DNA of 64,000 nt, from NCBI GenBank assembly GCA_045127535.1, contig JBGVQN010000067.1, positions 1-64,000 of the forward strand. The letters run 5' to 3'. The stretch comes from UBA2942 sp045127535 (GTDB lineage: Bacteria; Bacillota; Clostridia; Lachnospirales; Lachnospiraceae). A program made the translations under genes and the position numbers. Within the stretch, counting starts at the first letter, position 1; every line of letters starts with the position of its first letter. This document shows, one piece after another, positions 53,481 through 62,913 of the stretch. The notes below the pieces were generated by a model, which ran no database searches, had not been told where the DNA came from, and worked only from the letters and a program-made list of their open reading frames with translations.

Positions 53481-55088
53481 ATGGAAGATTATATTCCAAT
53501 TATATTGCTTGTAGTAGGTATTATATTGATTTTAGCAGTGATTTTCTCCATGTGGAAAAAGGTTCCCCAGGATAAAGCTGCAGTGGTAACCGGTATGAGA
53601 AAACGTATCATCACTGGCGGTGGTGGTCTGGTGATTCCGGTATTAGAGCGTATTGACTATATTTCCCTTGGAAATATTCAGTTGGATGTCATTACGGAAG
53701 AAAGTATGTCCAGCCAGGGTGTACCGATCGGTGTAGTAGGTACAGCAGTTATTAAGGTAAAGAATGAGCAGCAGTCCATTTTCAATGCAATCGAGCAGTT
53801 TACCGGACGCAATGAGACAGCAATTGAGCAGTCTATCCGCGAAACAGCTATGAACGTACTGGAAGGTAAGCTTCGTGAGATCGTATCTACCATGACAGTA
53901 GAGGAAATCTATCGTGACAGAGAGACATTCTCTTCCAAGGTACAGGAAGTGGTTGGTACCGAGCTTGGTGAAATGGGTCTGGAGGTCAAGGTATTTACCA
54001 TTAAGGATATCAGCGATTCCAATGGTTATATCCAGGCACTTGGTGTAAAACAGATCGTAGAAAAGAAGAAAGATGCGGAAATCGCAAAGGCCGAAGCGGA
54101 CAGAGAGACCCAGATCGAGACCTCCAAGGCAAAGAGAGCCGGTGAACAGGCAAGACTCCTTGCGGAAACAGAGATCGCTGAAGCTGCAAAGCAGAAGGCC
54201 GTACAGGAAGCTGCTTACATGCAGGAGCAGCAGACTGCAAAAGCAAAGGCCGATGCGGCTTATGAAATTCAGAAAAATATTACCGAAAAGGAAGTTGTCA
54301 GTGCCCAGATGGATGCTGAATTACTTCGCCAGGAAAGACAGAAAGACATTGAGGCTGCCCAGGTACAGATACAGATCGCCAAGGAGCAGAAGAACATCGA
54401 GCTGGCACAGAAGCAGGCTGAGCGCCGCAAGGAAAGCCTCCGTGCTGAAGTAGTAGAGCCTGCAGCAGCAGAAAAGGCAAAGCAGCAGACATTTGCAGAT
54501 GCAGAAAAGTATCGTAAGATCGCAGAGGCCGAGGCAGCAGCAGAGGCACAGAAGAAGTTTGCAGAGGCAGAAGCAGAAGCAGCCAAGTTAAAGGCAGCAG
54601 CAGAGGCAGAAGCAAGAAAACTGAAAGCAATTGCAGAAGCAGAGGCCATTAAGAATACCGGTCTTGCAGAGGCTGGGGTGATCAGCCAGAAGGGTATTGC
54701 AGAGGCGGAAGCCATTCGGGCAAAGGGTATTGCAGAAGCAGAAGCTATGGAAAAGAAAGCAGAGGCTTACCAGAAGTATACGGGAGCTGCTGTTGCAGAG
54801 ATGCTCATTCAGGTGCTTCCTCAGGTGGCCGGCAGCATTGCACAGCCGCTGTCTCAGATCGACAAGATCGTCATTATGGACAATGGCGGTGACGGTAACG
54901 GTGTAAGCAATGTGGCTGGTAATGTAACTGGTGTTATGACCCAGGTATTTGAGTCCATGAAGGAAGTAACCGGCATTGACTTACAGGAGATCGTAAAGGC
55001 ACAGGGATATGATGCAAAGGTCAATAAGAACATTACCTTAAATGCGTCACCTGAACTGGTAGAAGCGGTGACAAAGACACAGAAGTAA
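53481..55088 (+). CDS. Flotillin-like protein (SPFH domain)
   Basis: A 535-residue flotillin: N-terminal membrane hairpin (about residues 5-25), SPFH domain (about 40-210, with EVKVFTIKDISDSNGYIQAL), a long alanine/glutamate-rich coiled coil with many AEAEA repeats (about 215-425), and a C-terminal oligomerisation domain (MLIQVLPQVAGSIAQPLSQI). The low-complexity coiled coil is normal for the family. It organises membrane microdomains. It ends at a long terminator shared with mscL. Confidence 0.93.
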   Translation: MEDYIPIILLVVGIILILAVIFSMWKKVPQDKAAVVTGMRKRIITGGGGLVIPVLERIDYISLGNIQLDVITEESMSSQGVPIGVVGTAVIKVKNEQQSIFNAIEQFTGRNETAIEQSIRETAMNVLEGKLREIVSTMTVEEIYRDRETFSSKVQEVVGTELGEMGLEVKVFTIKDISDSNGYIQALGVKQIVEKKKDAEIAKAEADRETQIETSKAKRAGEQARLLAETEIAEAAKQKAVQEAAYMQEQQTAKAKADAAYEIQKNITEKEVVSAQMDAELLRQERQKDIEAAQVQIQIAKEQKNIELAQKQAERRKESLRAEVVEPAAAEKAKQQTFADAEKYRKIAEAEAAAEAQKKFAEAEAEAAKLKAAAEAEARKLKAIAEAEAIKNTGLAEAGVISQKGIAEAEAIRAKGIAEAEAMEKKAEAYQKYTGAAVAEMLIQVLPQVAGSIAQPLSQIDKIVIMDNGGDGNGVSNVAGNVTGVMTQVFESMKEVTGIDLQEIVKAQGYDAKVNKNITLNASPELVEAVTKTQK

Positions 55089-55108
55089 TCTGTATATCAC
55101 GTATATCA

Positions 55109-55151
55109 AAACGGCTGTCAGAGCAGAAAATCATCTGCTTGACAGCCGTTT
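55109..55151. terminator. Convergent terminator between flotillin and mscL
   Basis: AAACGGCTGTCA (55109) pairs perfectly with TGACAGCCGTTT (55140), with an inner AGCAGA/TCTGCT stem. Serves both directions. Confidence 0.82.
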
Positions 55152-55208
55152 CATACTTTATTATGAAGATGTATTATCATCCATGGGATTTCTCATACAA
55201 CCAGGCAG

Positions 55209-55655
55209 TTACTGTAAATCAGAAGTACAATGGGGACACTTCACAGCCTCAATACTGATTTCACTCTTGCAGTAAGGACAGGTCTTGGTAGTAGGTGCAG
55301 CAGGTGCAGGAGCCGGTTCCGGCTTTCTCATCTTTGCAATGAGTTTTACAAAGAGGAAAATCACAAATGCCTGTAAAATAAAGTTTATTAACTGGGTAAT
55401 AAAATCACCGTAAGCAAATACTGCAGCACCGGCTTCCTTGGCAGCTGCCAGTGTAGCATATTGGGTGCCGTCTAAAGCAATAAATAGATCCTGGAAATTA
55501 CTGCTGATGATCAGGCTTAACAGGGGATTAAACAAATCTGCTACCATAGCGCTTACCAGCCCGGAGAATGCAGAGCCAATAATCATACCTACAGCCATGT
55601 CGATCATGTTGCCTTTGATGGCAAAGGCTTTAAACTCTTCTAAAAATTTCTTCAT
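55209..55655 (-). CDS. mscL: Large-conductance mechanosensitive channel with C-terminal zinc ribbon
   Basis: A 148-residue MscL starting at 55655 (MKKFLEEFKAFAIKGNMIDM) behind AGAAAGGAATACTTT. Both transmembrane helices are present (AVGMIIGSAFSGLVSAM and INFILQAFVIFLFVKLIAKM). After a PAPAPA linker the chain ends in CPYCKSEISIEAVKCPHC, a C-x2-C...C-x2-C zinc ribbon, which replaces the usual C-terminal helix bundle. The channel opens on osmotic downshock; the role of the ribbon is unknown. Confidence 0.94.
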   Translation of the reverse strand: MKKFLEEFKAFAIKGNMIDMAVGMIIGSAFSGLVSAMVADLFNPLLSLIISSNFQDLFIALDGTQYATLAAAKEAGAAVFAYGDFITQLINFILQAFVIFLFVKLIAKMRKPEPAPAPAAPTTKTCPYCKSEISIEAVKCPHCTSDLQ

Positions 55656-55772
55656 AAAGTATTCCTTTCTGCACAATTTTTGTCAGGGGTATGCGAAAGG
55701 CGTATGCGTTTTGCAATTACCTGCAGTTTTTGTGCAATCAGTGTGTAAGATAGATATAAGATACCTTATCTT

Positions 55773-55801
55773 ATTATAGAAAAAACTGTTTTTTATGTAA
55801 A
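55773..55801 (-). promoter_or_regulatory. SigA-type promoter of mscL
   Basis: On the minus strand TTTACA (55801-55796), 17-bp spacer, TATAAT (55778-55773). The remainder of the 400-bp gap to the AI-2E family gene holds an AT-rich region with GATATGATACGATAG just before it. Confidence 0.75.
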
Positions 55802-56054
55802 GTTATTTTTTCAGTACAGCCTGGCGTCTGCCGGCTGTGTTTTTTTACTTACAAATTACACCCCCTTTTCCTGTACGGATATAAACAGGTAATTGTGAAA
55901 CGCATATGGGTTTCGTGAATGTCTGATTGATATGAAAATTTTGTGATATAAAAATTTGAAAGATTTTACTTTTTTTGTGAGTAAAGATATGATACGATAG
56001 TTATAATGAAAATGACAGCCAGACAAGATCTTTCCTGTGGGAATGGAGGGCAGA

Positions 56055-57299
56055 ATGGATAAAGAGTACAGACAAAAACTGCTCCTGCAGCTGGGAGTAA
56101 TTGTAACAGGTATTTTGATATTTTTTGTGGTATGGCGGATCGATTCAATTGTAGCAGTGCTTGGCACACTGATGGGGATTTTACAGCCTGTGATCATTGG
56201 CCTGGTTCTTGCATATCTGTTGTATCCTTCTGTACGCTTTTTTAAAAAATATTTAGAAAAACTGTTTGGATATATAACAAAAAAAGAAAAAACCATTAAA
56301 AAGCTTAGCAATTTTTTTGCCATTACCATTGTATTTGCCATTGTAGGTTTCAGCATTTATCTTTTAGGCCGTATGATTTTACCTGAACTGGTAAAAAACG
56401 TAGTGGGAGCAGTCAATCAGGTGCCGGGAGAACTGAGGCTTTTTCTGGCAGAAATTACAGAACATATTCAGACCAATCAGCAGCTTTATGCCCAGCTGAA
56501 CCAGTATATTGTAGAGCTGCAAAGCTGGCTTCAGAACTGGGTGTTAAATGATTTTCTGGGACAGGTGAATACCCTTCTTGCTTCTGTATCTGTGGGAATT
56601 TTAGATGCCATTTCCCTGTTGGGAGATTTTATTATTGGAATCGTTGTGGCAGTGTATGCGTTATCCAGTGTAGATTCCTTTAAGCATCAGGGGCGGAAGA
56701 TTCTGTATGCCCTGCTGCCGGAAAAAAAGGCAGGAAAATTTCTGCAGGTGCTGCAAAAGAGCAACGGGATTTTCAGTGGTTTTATATCCGGCAAGATTAT
56801 AGACAGTGCAATCATCGGGCTGCTGTGTTTTGTGGGAATGAATGTTCTGGGGATGCCTTATACCGCATTAATCAGTGTGGTAGTAGGCATTACAAATGTA
56901 ATTCCTTTTTTTGGTCCGTATCTGGGAGGTGTCATTGGAGCCATACTGCTGCTTCTGGTATCTTTTAAGGATGGTTTGATTTTCATTGTCTTTGTCCTGA
57001 TCTTACAGCAGATAGACGGAAATATCATCGGCCCCCGCATTTTAGGAGATTCTACAGGGCTGACACCCTTCTGGGTAATGTTTGCCATTCTGGCAGGAGG
57101 TGGGATCTTTGGTGTTCCTGGAATGATTCTGGGAGTGCCTACTATGGGTGTGATATATTATATCATAGGACTGTTTGTGAACCATCAATTAAAGAAACGG
57201 AATGTTCCCCGGGAACTGTATGAAGTGAGGGAAGCAGTTCCTGTTCATTTGCCGGAGCCTCGGGAAGAGGATAGTACAGAGCATTCAGAGGAAGAATAA
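56055..57299 (+). CDS. AI-2E family permease (UPF0118, YtvI-like)
   Basis: A 414-residue polytopic membrane protein with about eight transmembrane segments and the family motifs SSVDSFKHQGRKIL, GKIIDSAIIGLLCF and VVGITNVIPFFGPYLGG, then DGNIIGPRILG. Relatives act as efflux or sodium/proton antiporters (PerM/YtvI) rather than confirmed AI-2 exporters. The C-terminal 30 residues are cytoplasmic and acidic. Start at ATG 56055 behind TGGAGGG. Confidence 0.9.
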   Translation: MDKEYRQKLLLQLGVIVTGILIFFVVWRIDSIVAVLGTLMGILQPVIIGLVLAYLLYPSVRFFKKYLEKLFGYITKKEKTIKKLSNFFAITIVFAIVGFSIYLLGRMILPELVKNVVGAVNQVPGELRLFLAEITEHIQTNQQLYAQLNQYIVELQSWLQNWVLNDFLGQVNTLLASVSVGILDAISLLGDFIIGIVVAVYALSSVDSFKHQGRKILYALLPEKKAGKFLQVLQKSNGIFSGFISGKIIDSAIIGLLCFVGMNVLGMPYTALISVVVGITNVIPFFGPYLGGVIGAILLLLVSFKDGLIFIVFVLILQQIDGNIIGPRILGDSTGLTPFWVMFAILAGGGIFGVPGMILGVPTMGVIYYIIGLFVNHQLKKRNVPRELYEVREAVPVHLPEPREEDSTEHSEEE

Positions 57300-57367
57300 A
57301 GGCAGAGTCCTTTTCAAAATGTACAAAAGCAGGCTATAGAACATGTCTGCCATAAAAATGTATTCAT

Positions 57368-57410
57368 AGAAACAGGCATTTGTAAAGTGGTTTTGCAACT
57401 GCCTGTTTCT
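57368..57410 (+). terminator. Terminator-like hairpin before the M18 gene
   Basis: AGAAACAGGC (57368) pairs with GCCTGTTTCT (57401). The M18 promoter box TTGCAA (57393) with 16-bp spacer and TATCAT (57415) overlaps its right arm. Confidence 0.55.
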
Positions 57411-57520
57411 GTGCTATCATAGAGATTGGAAACTCATTTGACAGTTGAAAGAACATGTGTGCAAAGCAGAAAATTCGGTTTTGCGGCACCAGCATAGTTT
57501 AAAAAGTGAGGTAAATGAAA

Positions 57521-58840
57521 ATGTATGAAGAACAAAAAGCATGTGCAGCCAGTAAACTGGCTGATTTCATTGAAGCAGGTGTATCTCCCTATCATGTGGT
57601 GGGGGAAGCAAAAAGAAGGCTTACAGAGGCGGGATATGAAGAACTGTCTCTGAAAGAAAGCTGGCAGCTTAAGCCAGGGGAAAAATATATGACGGAGGTT
57701 TATGGCACTACCTGTATTGCCTTTCGCATCAACCCGGATTTTACCCCAGGACAGCAGCTGCGTATTGGTGCGGCTCATACAGACTGGCCCTGTCTGCGGG
57801 TAAAAGCCGCACCAGAAATGGCAGCAGGCGGCTGCCTGAAAATAAATACAGAAGTATACGGAGGCCCTATTTATAACACATGGTTTGACCGCCCATTGTC
57901 TATTGCAGGCAAAGTCAGCTTAAAAGGAGAAACACCATTCTCTCCCAAAACTGTACGGGTTGATTTCAAAAAGCCTGTAGCATATCTGCCTAATCTGGCC
58001 GTTCATTTAAACAGAGAGGTCAATCAGGGACTTGCCCTCAATCCTCAGATAGATCTGCTCCCTCTATTGGGGCTGCAGCAGGAAAATACAGAAGGATGGT
58101 TTACAGAACTGCTTCTGAATGCCATTGGAAAAAATGATCCAAGCAAACAGGAATTGAAAAAAGAAGACATATTAGGCTTTGATCTGTATGTATATGTAAA
58201 AGAGCAGGCCGTGTTATCCGGTATTCGGGAAGAACTGTTTTCTGCACCCCGCATCGATAACCTGACCTCCTGTCAGGCCTGTTTAGAAGGCCTCCTTGGC
58301 AGCAGTCGCAAAGAAGGCATAGACATGATCGCTCTTTTTGACAACGAAGAATGCGGTTCCCACAGCAAGCAGGGAGCAGACTCCAATGTCTTAACCATGG
58401 TTCTGGAAAAAATCGCAGCAAGTCTGTCCTTAAGCAGACAGGACTACTTAAATCTGATCTTTGGAGGAATCTGCATCTCCACAGATGTTGCCCATGGCAA
58501 ACACCCAAACCACCCGGAAAAATACGATGTTACGGGAGAAGTCACCATTGCCCCTTCTGTGGTCATCAAGTTAGAAACCAACCAACGCTACGCCACCGAC
58601 AGCGCTGCCACAGCTGTAGTAGAAGCCCTTTGCAGACAGCACCAGATCCCCCTGCAGCGTTTCTGCAACCGTTCAGATTTAAGGGGCGGTACCACCTTAG
58701 GTTCCCTGATCTCCTCCTGGCTCCCCATGCCAACTGCAGATATCGGTGTCCCTATCCTGGCCATGCACTCAGCAAGAGAACTGATGGCGACAGACAGCCA
58801 GTATTACATGGACACATTGCTGCAGGCATTTTTCTCTTAA
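57521..58840 (+). CDS. M18 family aminopeptidase
   Basis: A 439-residue cytosolic metallopeptidase removing N-terminal acidic or other residues from peptides. Metal-binding and catalytic motifs: GAAHTDWPCLRVK (His), ALFDNEECGSHS with the Asp and Glu pair, SVDVAHG-like (here ISTDVAHGKHP) and the C-terminal AMHSARE. All expected ligands are present. ATG 57521 is nine bases from GAGG; ATG 57515 lies only three away. Stand-alone gene followed by a terminator. Confidence 0.93.
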   Translation: MYEEQKACAASKLADFIEAGVSPYHVVGEAKRRLTEAGYEELSLKESWQLKPGEKYMTEVYGTTCIAFRINPDFTPGQQLRIGAAHTDWPCLRVKAAPEMAAGGCLKINTEVYGGPIYNTWFDRPLSIAGKVSLKGETPFSPKTVRVDFKKPVAYLPNLAVHLNREVNQGLALNPQIDLLPLLGLQQENTEGWFTELLLNAIGKNDPSKQELKKEDILGFDLYVYVKEQAVLSGIREELFSAPRIDNLTSCQACLEGLLGSSRKEGIDMIALFDNEECGSHSKQGADSNVLTMVLEKIAASLSLSRQDYLNLIFGGICISTDVAHGKHPNHPEKYDVTGEVTIAPSVVIKLETNQRYATDSAATAVVEALCRQHQIPLQRFCNRSDLRGGTTLGSLISSWLPMPTADIGVPILAMHSARELMATDSQYYMDTLLQAFFS

Positions 58841-58891
58841 ATCTGCTGGAGATGGGTGAATATGTAATTGCAAAACCTTGTGAATCTTTAG

Positions 58892-58931
58892 AAACGTCCG
58901 AAAGAAGTGTGCTTCTTCGGGCGTTTTTTTT
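58892..58931 (+). terminator. Terminator after the M18 gene
   Basis: AACG-CCGAA-GAAG (58893) pairs with CTTC-TCGG-CGTT (58912) with small mismatches, then eight T. Confidence 0.82.
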
Positions 58932-58957
58932 GATTAAAAACAGAGGGGATTTCTTGA

Positions 58958-59004
58958 TTGACAAGAAATGGGTAATATGTTACCATTAAAAGGTAATATA
59001 TTAC
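58958..59004 (+). promoter_or_regulatory. Promoter and double palindromic operator of the marR-flavodoxin operon
   Basis: TTGACA (58958-58963) and TACCAT (58981-58986) with a 17-bp spacer. Two copies of the palindrome GGTAATATRTTACC lie at 58971-58984 and 58992-59005 (the second with one end mismatch), centred 21 bp apart and covering the spacer, -10 and transcription start. This is what an autorepressing MarR protein would bind. Confidence 0.8.
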
Positions 59005-59019
59005 ACAATGGAGAAGGTT

Positions 59020-59490
59020 ATGAATATTAGAGATGTAATGAACCATGCAAATGTAGATTTTACTGGCATTGAATCATCATATTTTTTGCTGGGATTACTG
59101 AGTGCTTTTGAGAATCGGTTTCAGGCCATGGCAGATCAGATGATGGAAGAAATCAGCTGGAAGCAGTTTTTTGCCATCATCTGCATTGATCTCTGCAGGG
59201 AAGCTCCAACCATAAAGGAGCTTGCGGAGATATTAGGAAGCTCTCATCAAAATGTGAAACAGATTCTTTTGAAGCTTGAGAAGAAAGGGTTTGTAAACAT
59301 TTATGCAGATCATCAGGACAAGAGAAAACAGAGGATCGCACTTACAGATCACTGCAGAGCATTTTGCGAAAAAAATGATGCAATGAGTACACAGGTCATG
59401 ACAAAGATGTTTGAAGGCGTGTCACAGGAACAGTTACAGATGACCATTCAGACCATCATACAGATAGAGGACAATCTGAAGAAAATGTAA
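59020..59490 (+). CDS. MarR family transcriptional regulator
   Basis: A 156-residue MarR protein with the winged helix (PTIKELAEILGSSHQNVKQI and the wing DHQDKRKQRIALT). The start at 59020 follows GGAGAAGG; an ATG four codons earlier overlaps that site. It precedes the flavodoxin gene by 10 bp and the double operator lies directly upstream, so it most likely represses itself and its neighbour. Signal unknown. Confidence 0.9.
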   Translation: MNIRDVMNHANVDFTGIESSYFLLGLLSAFENRFQAMADQMMEEISWKQFFAIICIDLCREAPTIKELAEILGSSHQNVKQILLKLEKKGFVNIYADHQDKRKQRIALTDHCRAFCEKNDAMSTQVMTKMFEGVSQEQLQMTIQTIIQIEDNLKKM

Positions 59491-59500
59491 GGAGGATGTT

Positions 59501-60028
59501 ATGGGTACAGGAATTATTTTATATCAGTCAAAGTATGGGGCCACCAGGAAGTATGCGCAATGGCTGCAGGAGATGACTGGTTTTGCATGTATGGAAACCA
59601 AAGGAGCGGATATCAAAGAGATCATGAACTACGATACAGTGATCCTTGGAGGCGGAGTGTACGCATCCGGCATTGCAGGCTTGTCTTTTATAAAAAAGAA
59701 TATCAATGCACTGCAGCAGAAGAAGCTTGCAGTGTTTTGTGTAGGTGCATCACCTTATGCCCCAGAGGCATATCACCAGATACGGGCAATGCATTTTAAG
59801 GATCAGTTAGAGACAATCCCATTGTTTTATTGCCGTGGGGCATGGGATATGGCCAGTATGTCCTTGGCAGACAGGACTTTATGTAAGCTGCTGCAAAAAG
59901 CTGTTGCAAAACAGGATCCGGAGACATATGCGCCTTGGCAGAAAGCACTTATGTGTGCCGGGACTGAGAAATGTGACTGGACAGACAGAGCGTATTTGAA
60001 AGCACTGGTAAACTATATAGAGAGTTAG
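59501..60028 (+). CDS. Flavodoxin domain protein (HemG/Flavodoxin_5-like)
   Basis: A 175-residue FMN-binding-type protein. The phosphate loop is YQSKYGATRKYA (residues 8-19) and the FMN-side loops are GGGVYASGIAG and CVGASPY. It lacks a second domain. It may act in electron transfer or as a protoporphyrinogen oxidase-like enzyme. Second gene of the MarR operon; starts behind AAGGAGGATGTT. Confidence 0.87.
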   Translation: MGTGIILYQSKYGATRKYAQWLQEMTGFACMETKGADIKEIMNYDTVILGGGVYASGIAGLSFIKKNINALQQKKLAVFCVGASPYAPEAYHQIRAMHFKDQLETIPLFYCRGAWDMASMSLADRTLCKLLQKAVAKQDPETYAPWQKALMCAGTEKCDWTDRAYLKALVNYIES

Positions 60029-60259
60029 AATGAACCGTTTTTGGGGATGTGTCATAATCCAATAAAATGGAGGGTGTCTAAGAAGTCCGATCAAAAAAGA
60101 GAAAAACGGTATACCAGGAAGCAGTATTTTTCCTTGCGTTCTATCAAAACACCATATATAATAAAACAGAATAACCGCCCATCCAACCAATACAAACATA
60201 CCAAAGTATAATCAGGCCGTTATTCCCAACAGAGTCAATTGCAACCATATCCACTACCA
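60029..60259. other. Intergenic stretch before structured element 2
   Basis: About 230 bp with no gene I can support and no convincing promoter. Short open frames here have no ribosome binding site. Confidence 0.5.
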
Positions 60260-60539
60260 GCTTTGAGGAGCATCTGCGATTTCTTGTGCAGCGGCAAGCA
60301 TAGGTGTCTGTACATTGTTTTTAAGCGGGACTCTTGAAAACGCCGGTACTTAGGTGGCAGAATCATGAAAAGGCAGGCATCAGGAAGCTTGCTTACAGAT
60401 GCCTGCCTTTTCATGATTCTGGCGCCTTAGTATCTGCTGCGTTTTCACCGAAGCGCAAGCGTGTCCCGCGTAAAACAATGTACAGGCGACTATGCTTGCC
60501 GCTGTACAAGGAATTGCAGATGCCCCTCAAAGCGTCCGG
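60260..60539. repeat. Structured interspersed element, copy 2
   Basis: Outer arms 60261-60320 and 60472-60532 are complementary over about 60 positions with few mismatches, several of them G-U. The core repeats that of copy 1: CGGGAC/GTCCCG (60326/60463), GAAAACGC/GCGTTTTC (60336/60439), CGGTACT/AGTATC, a GNRA side hairpin AAGC-GCAA-GC, and a conserved right end AAAGCGTCCGG. The inner hairpin (60353-60381 with 60398-60426) is 29 bp and unrelated in sequence to copy 1. The element ends 40 bp before the hydratase start codon. Confidence 0.88.
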
Positions 60540-60579
60540 ATTGCAATACTCTGAAAATCCACATTACAGGAGGCATACT

Positions 60580-62871
60580 ATGATTCAGTTATTTGAAAAT
60601 GGTGCATATCTTCTGAACGGAACCGAGCTGGTTGAGGATACCCCTGAAGCAGCAGCCATTCTGGCATCCAAGATGGCAGCAGTTCCTACCAAGGAAGAAG
60701 CATCCAAAAACACCATAGCCTATGGCATTTTGGAATCTCACAATACATCCGGCAACATGGAGAAGCTGCAGATCAAATTTGACCGTCTGACTTCCCATGA
60801 CATCACCTTTGTAGGTATCATCCAGACAGCACGTGCCAGCGGATTAGAAAAGTTCCCTGTACCATATGTACTGACCAACTGTCATAACAGCCTGTGTGCA
60901 GTAGGCGGTACCATCAACGAGGATGACCACATGTTTGGTCTGTCCTGTGCAAAGAAGTACGGCGGTATCTATGTACCACCTCATCAGGCAGTTATCCATC
61001 AGTTTGCAAGAGAAATGCTTGCAGGCTGCGGTAAGATGGTGTTAGGATCTGACAGCCATACCCGTTACGGCGCTCTTGGTACCATGGCATGTGGCGAGGG
61101 CGGCCCTGAGATCGTAAAGCAGCTGCTGTCCAAGACCTACGACATCAACATGCCGGGCGTAGTGGCAATTTACCTGACAGGCAAGCCGGAAAAGGGCGTA
61201 GGTCCGCAGGATATTGCACTGTCCATCATCGGAGCAGTATTTGCCAATGGCTATGTAAAGAATAAAGTGATGGAGTTCGTAGGACCAGGTGTGGCCAACT
61301 TAAGCGTAGACACCAGAATCGGTATTGACGTTATGACCACAGAAACCACCTGTCTGTCCTCTATCTGGGTAACAGATGACCAGGTAAAGGATTTCTACGA
61401 CATGCACAAGAGACCGGAAGAGTATACAGAGTTAAATCCAGGTGCAGTGGCTTACTACGACGGCGTGGTATATGTAGATCTGTCCCAGATCAAGCCAACC
61501 ATCGCAATGCCGTTCCACCCAAGCAATACATACACCATCGAAGAACTCAATGCCAACTTAGAGGACATTCTGGCAGATGTAGAGAAGAAGGCTCTGGTAA
61601 GCTTAGACGGCAAGATTCCATTTACGTTAAGAGACAAGATCCGTGACGGCAGACTGTATGTAGAACAGGGTGTCATTGCAGGCTGTGCAGGCGGCGGTTT
61701 TGAAAACCTGTGTGATGCAGCAGATATTCTGGCTGGTCAGAACATTGGCTCTGATGCATTCTCTTTAAGCGTATATCCAGCTTCTCAGCCAATTTTCATG
61801 GAATTGGTTAAGAATGGTGCCATTGCCAAGTTTATGTCTGCCGGTGCTACTGTACGTACTGCATTCTGCGGTCCATGCTTTGGTGCAGGAGATGTTCCAG
61901 CTAACAGAGGTCTGAGCATCAGACATTCCACCAGAAACTTCCCGAACCGTGAAGGCTCCAAGATCACCAATGGTCAGATCGCATCTGTGGCATTGATGGA
62001 TGCACGTTCTATCGCTGCAACTGCTGCCAATAAGGGTTACCTGACTGCTGCAACAGACATTGATGTGAACTTCACAAAGCCAAAGTATTTCTTTGACAGC
62101 TCCATTTATGAAAACCGTGTATACAATGGTGTAGGCAAGGCTGACCCATCTGTAGACATTCAGTTTGGTCCAAACATCGTAGACTGGCCTGCCATGATCC
62201 CGTTGACTGAGGACATCATGTTAAGAGTGGTTTCTGAGATCCATGACCCTGTAACCACCACAGATGAGCTGATCCCATCCGGTGAGACCTCCTCTTACCG
62301 CTCTAATCCGCTTGGACTGGCAGAGTTTACCCTGTCCAGAAAGGACCCTGCATATGTAGGCAGAGCCAAGGAGATCCAGGTACAGGAAAAGAGCCGTCAG
62401 GCAGGTACATGCCCAATGGTTGGCTGTGACAGCTTAAAGGAAGCCTTTGAGACTGTAAAGAAGGAATTCCCTGCATTAAAGGCAAGAGAGACCGGAATCG
62501 GTACTACGATTTATGCAACCAAGCCGGGTGATGGTTCTGCAAGAGAGCAGGCTGCTTCCTGCCAGAGAGTATTAGGCGGTATGGCAAACATTGCCAGAGA
62601 GTACGCAACCAAGCGTTATCGTTCCAACCTGATCAACTGGGGTATGCTGCCATTTATCATTGAGGAAGAAACACTGCCATTTGCAAATCTGGATTACATC
62701 TTTATTCCAGGCATCCGCAAGGCAGTTGCAGAAAAGGCTCCTGTGATCCGTGCATATGCAGTCAAGGACGGCGCTTTGACCGGTTTTGACTTAAAGATCG
62801 GTGAGCTGACTGACAACGAAAGACAGATCATTCTGGATGGCTGTCTGATCAACTTCTATAAGAACAACTAA
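60580..62871 (+). CDS. Hydratase of the aconitase superfamily
   Basis: A 763-residue protein with the three aconitase domains and the swivel C-terminal domain. Motifs: GSDSHTRYGALG (residues about 152-163), cluster cysteines in VIAGCAGGGF and FCGPCFGAG, and the C-terminal YRSNLINWGMLPF. It belongs to a clade often annotated simply as hydratase (YbhJ-like), related to but distinct from AcnA. It should bind a [4Fe-4S] cluster and dehydrate a tricarboxylic or similar acid; substrate unknown. Start at ATG 60580 behind ACAGGAGGCATACT. Confidence 0.9.
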   Translation: MIQLFENGAYLLNGTELVEDTPEAAAILASKMAAVPTKEEASKNTIAYGILESHNTSGNMEKLQIKFDRLTSHDITFVGIIQTARASGLEKFPVPYVLTNCHNSLCAVGGTINEDDHMFGLSCAKKYGGIYVPPHQAVIHQFAREMLAGCGKMVLGSDSHTRYGALGTMACGEGGPEIVKQLLSKTYDINMPGVVAIYLTGKPEKGVGPQDIALSIIGAVFANGYVKNKVMEFVGPGVANLSVDTRIGIDVMTTETTCLSSIWVTDDQVKDFYDMHKRPEEYTELNPGAVAYYDGVVYVDLSQIKPTIAMPFHPSNTYTIEELNANLEDILADVEKKALVSLDGKIPFTLRDKIRDGRLYVEQGVIAGCAGGGFENLCDAADILAGQNIGSDAFSLSVYPASQPIFMELVKNGAIAKFMSAGATVRTAFCGPCFGAGDVPANRGLSIRHSTRNFPNREGSKITNGQIASVALMDARSIAATAANKGYLTAATDIDVNFTKPKYFFDSSIYENRVYNGVGKADPSVDIQFGPNIVDWPAMIPLTEDIMLRVVSEIHDPVTTTDELIPSGETSSYRSNPLGLAEFTLSRKDPAYVGRAKEIQVQEKSRQAGTCPMVGCDSLKEAFETVKKEFPALKARETGIGTTIYATKPGDGSAREQAASCQRVLGGMANIAREYATKRYRSNLINWGMLPFIIEEETLPFANLDYIFIPGIRKAVAEKAPVIRAYAVKDGALTGFDLKIGELTDNERQIILDGCLINFYKNN

Positions 62872-62913
62872 AAAGAATTAAAAAGACAGGTTTTGTCGAT
62901 TTCTGTCTGAAAG

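Noticed and set aside
54100..54780. AEAEA-rich repeats in the flotillin gene as a tandem repeat element
   Set aside because: This is the normal low-complexity coiled coil of flotillins.
60334..60579. 82-codon N-terminal extension of the hydratase gene
   Set aside because: Translation of the second structured element in a different frame from copy 1; the family start is at 60580 behind AGGAGG.
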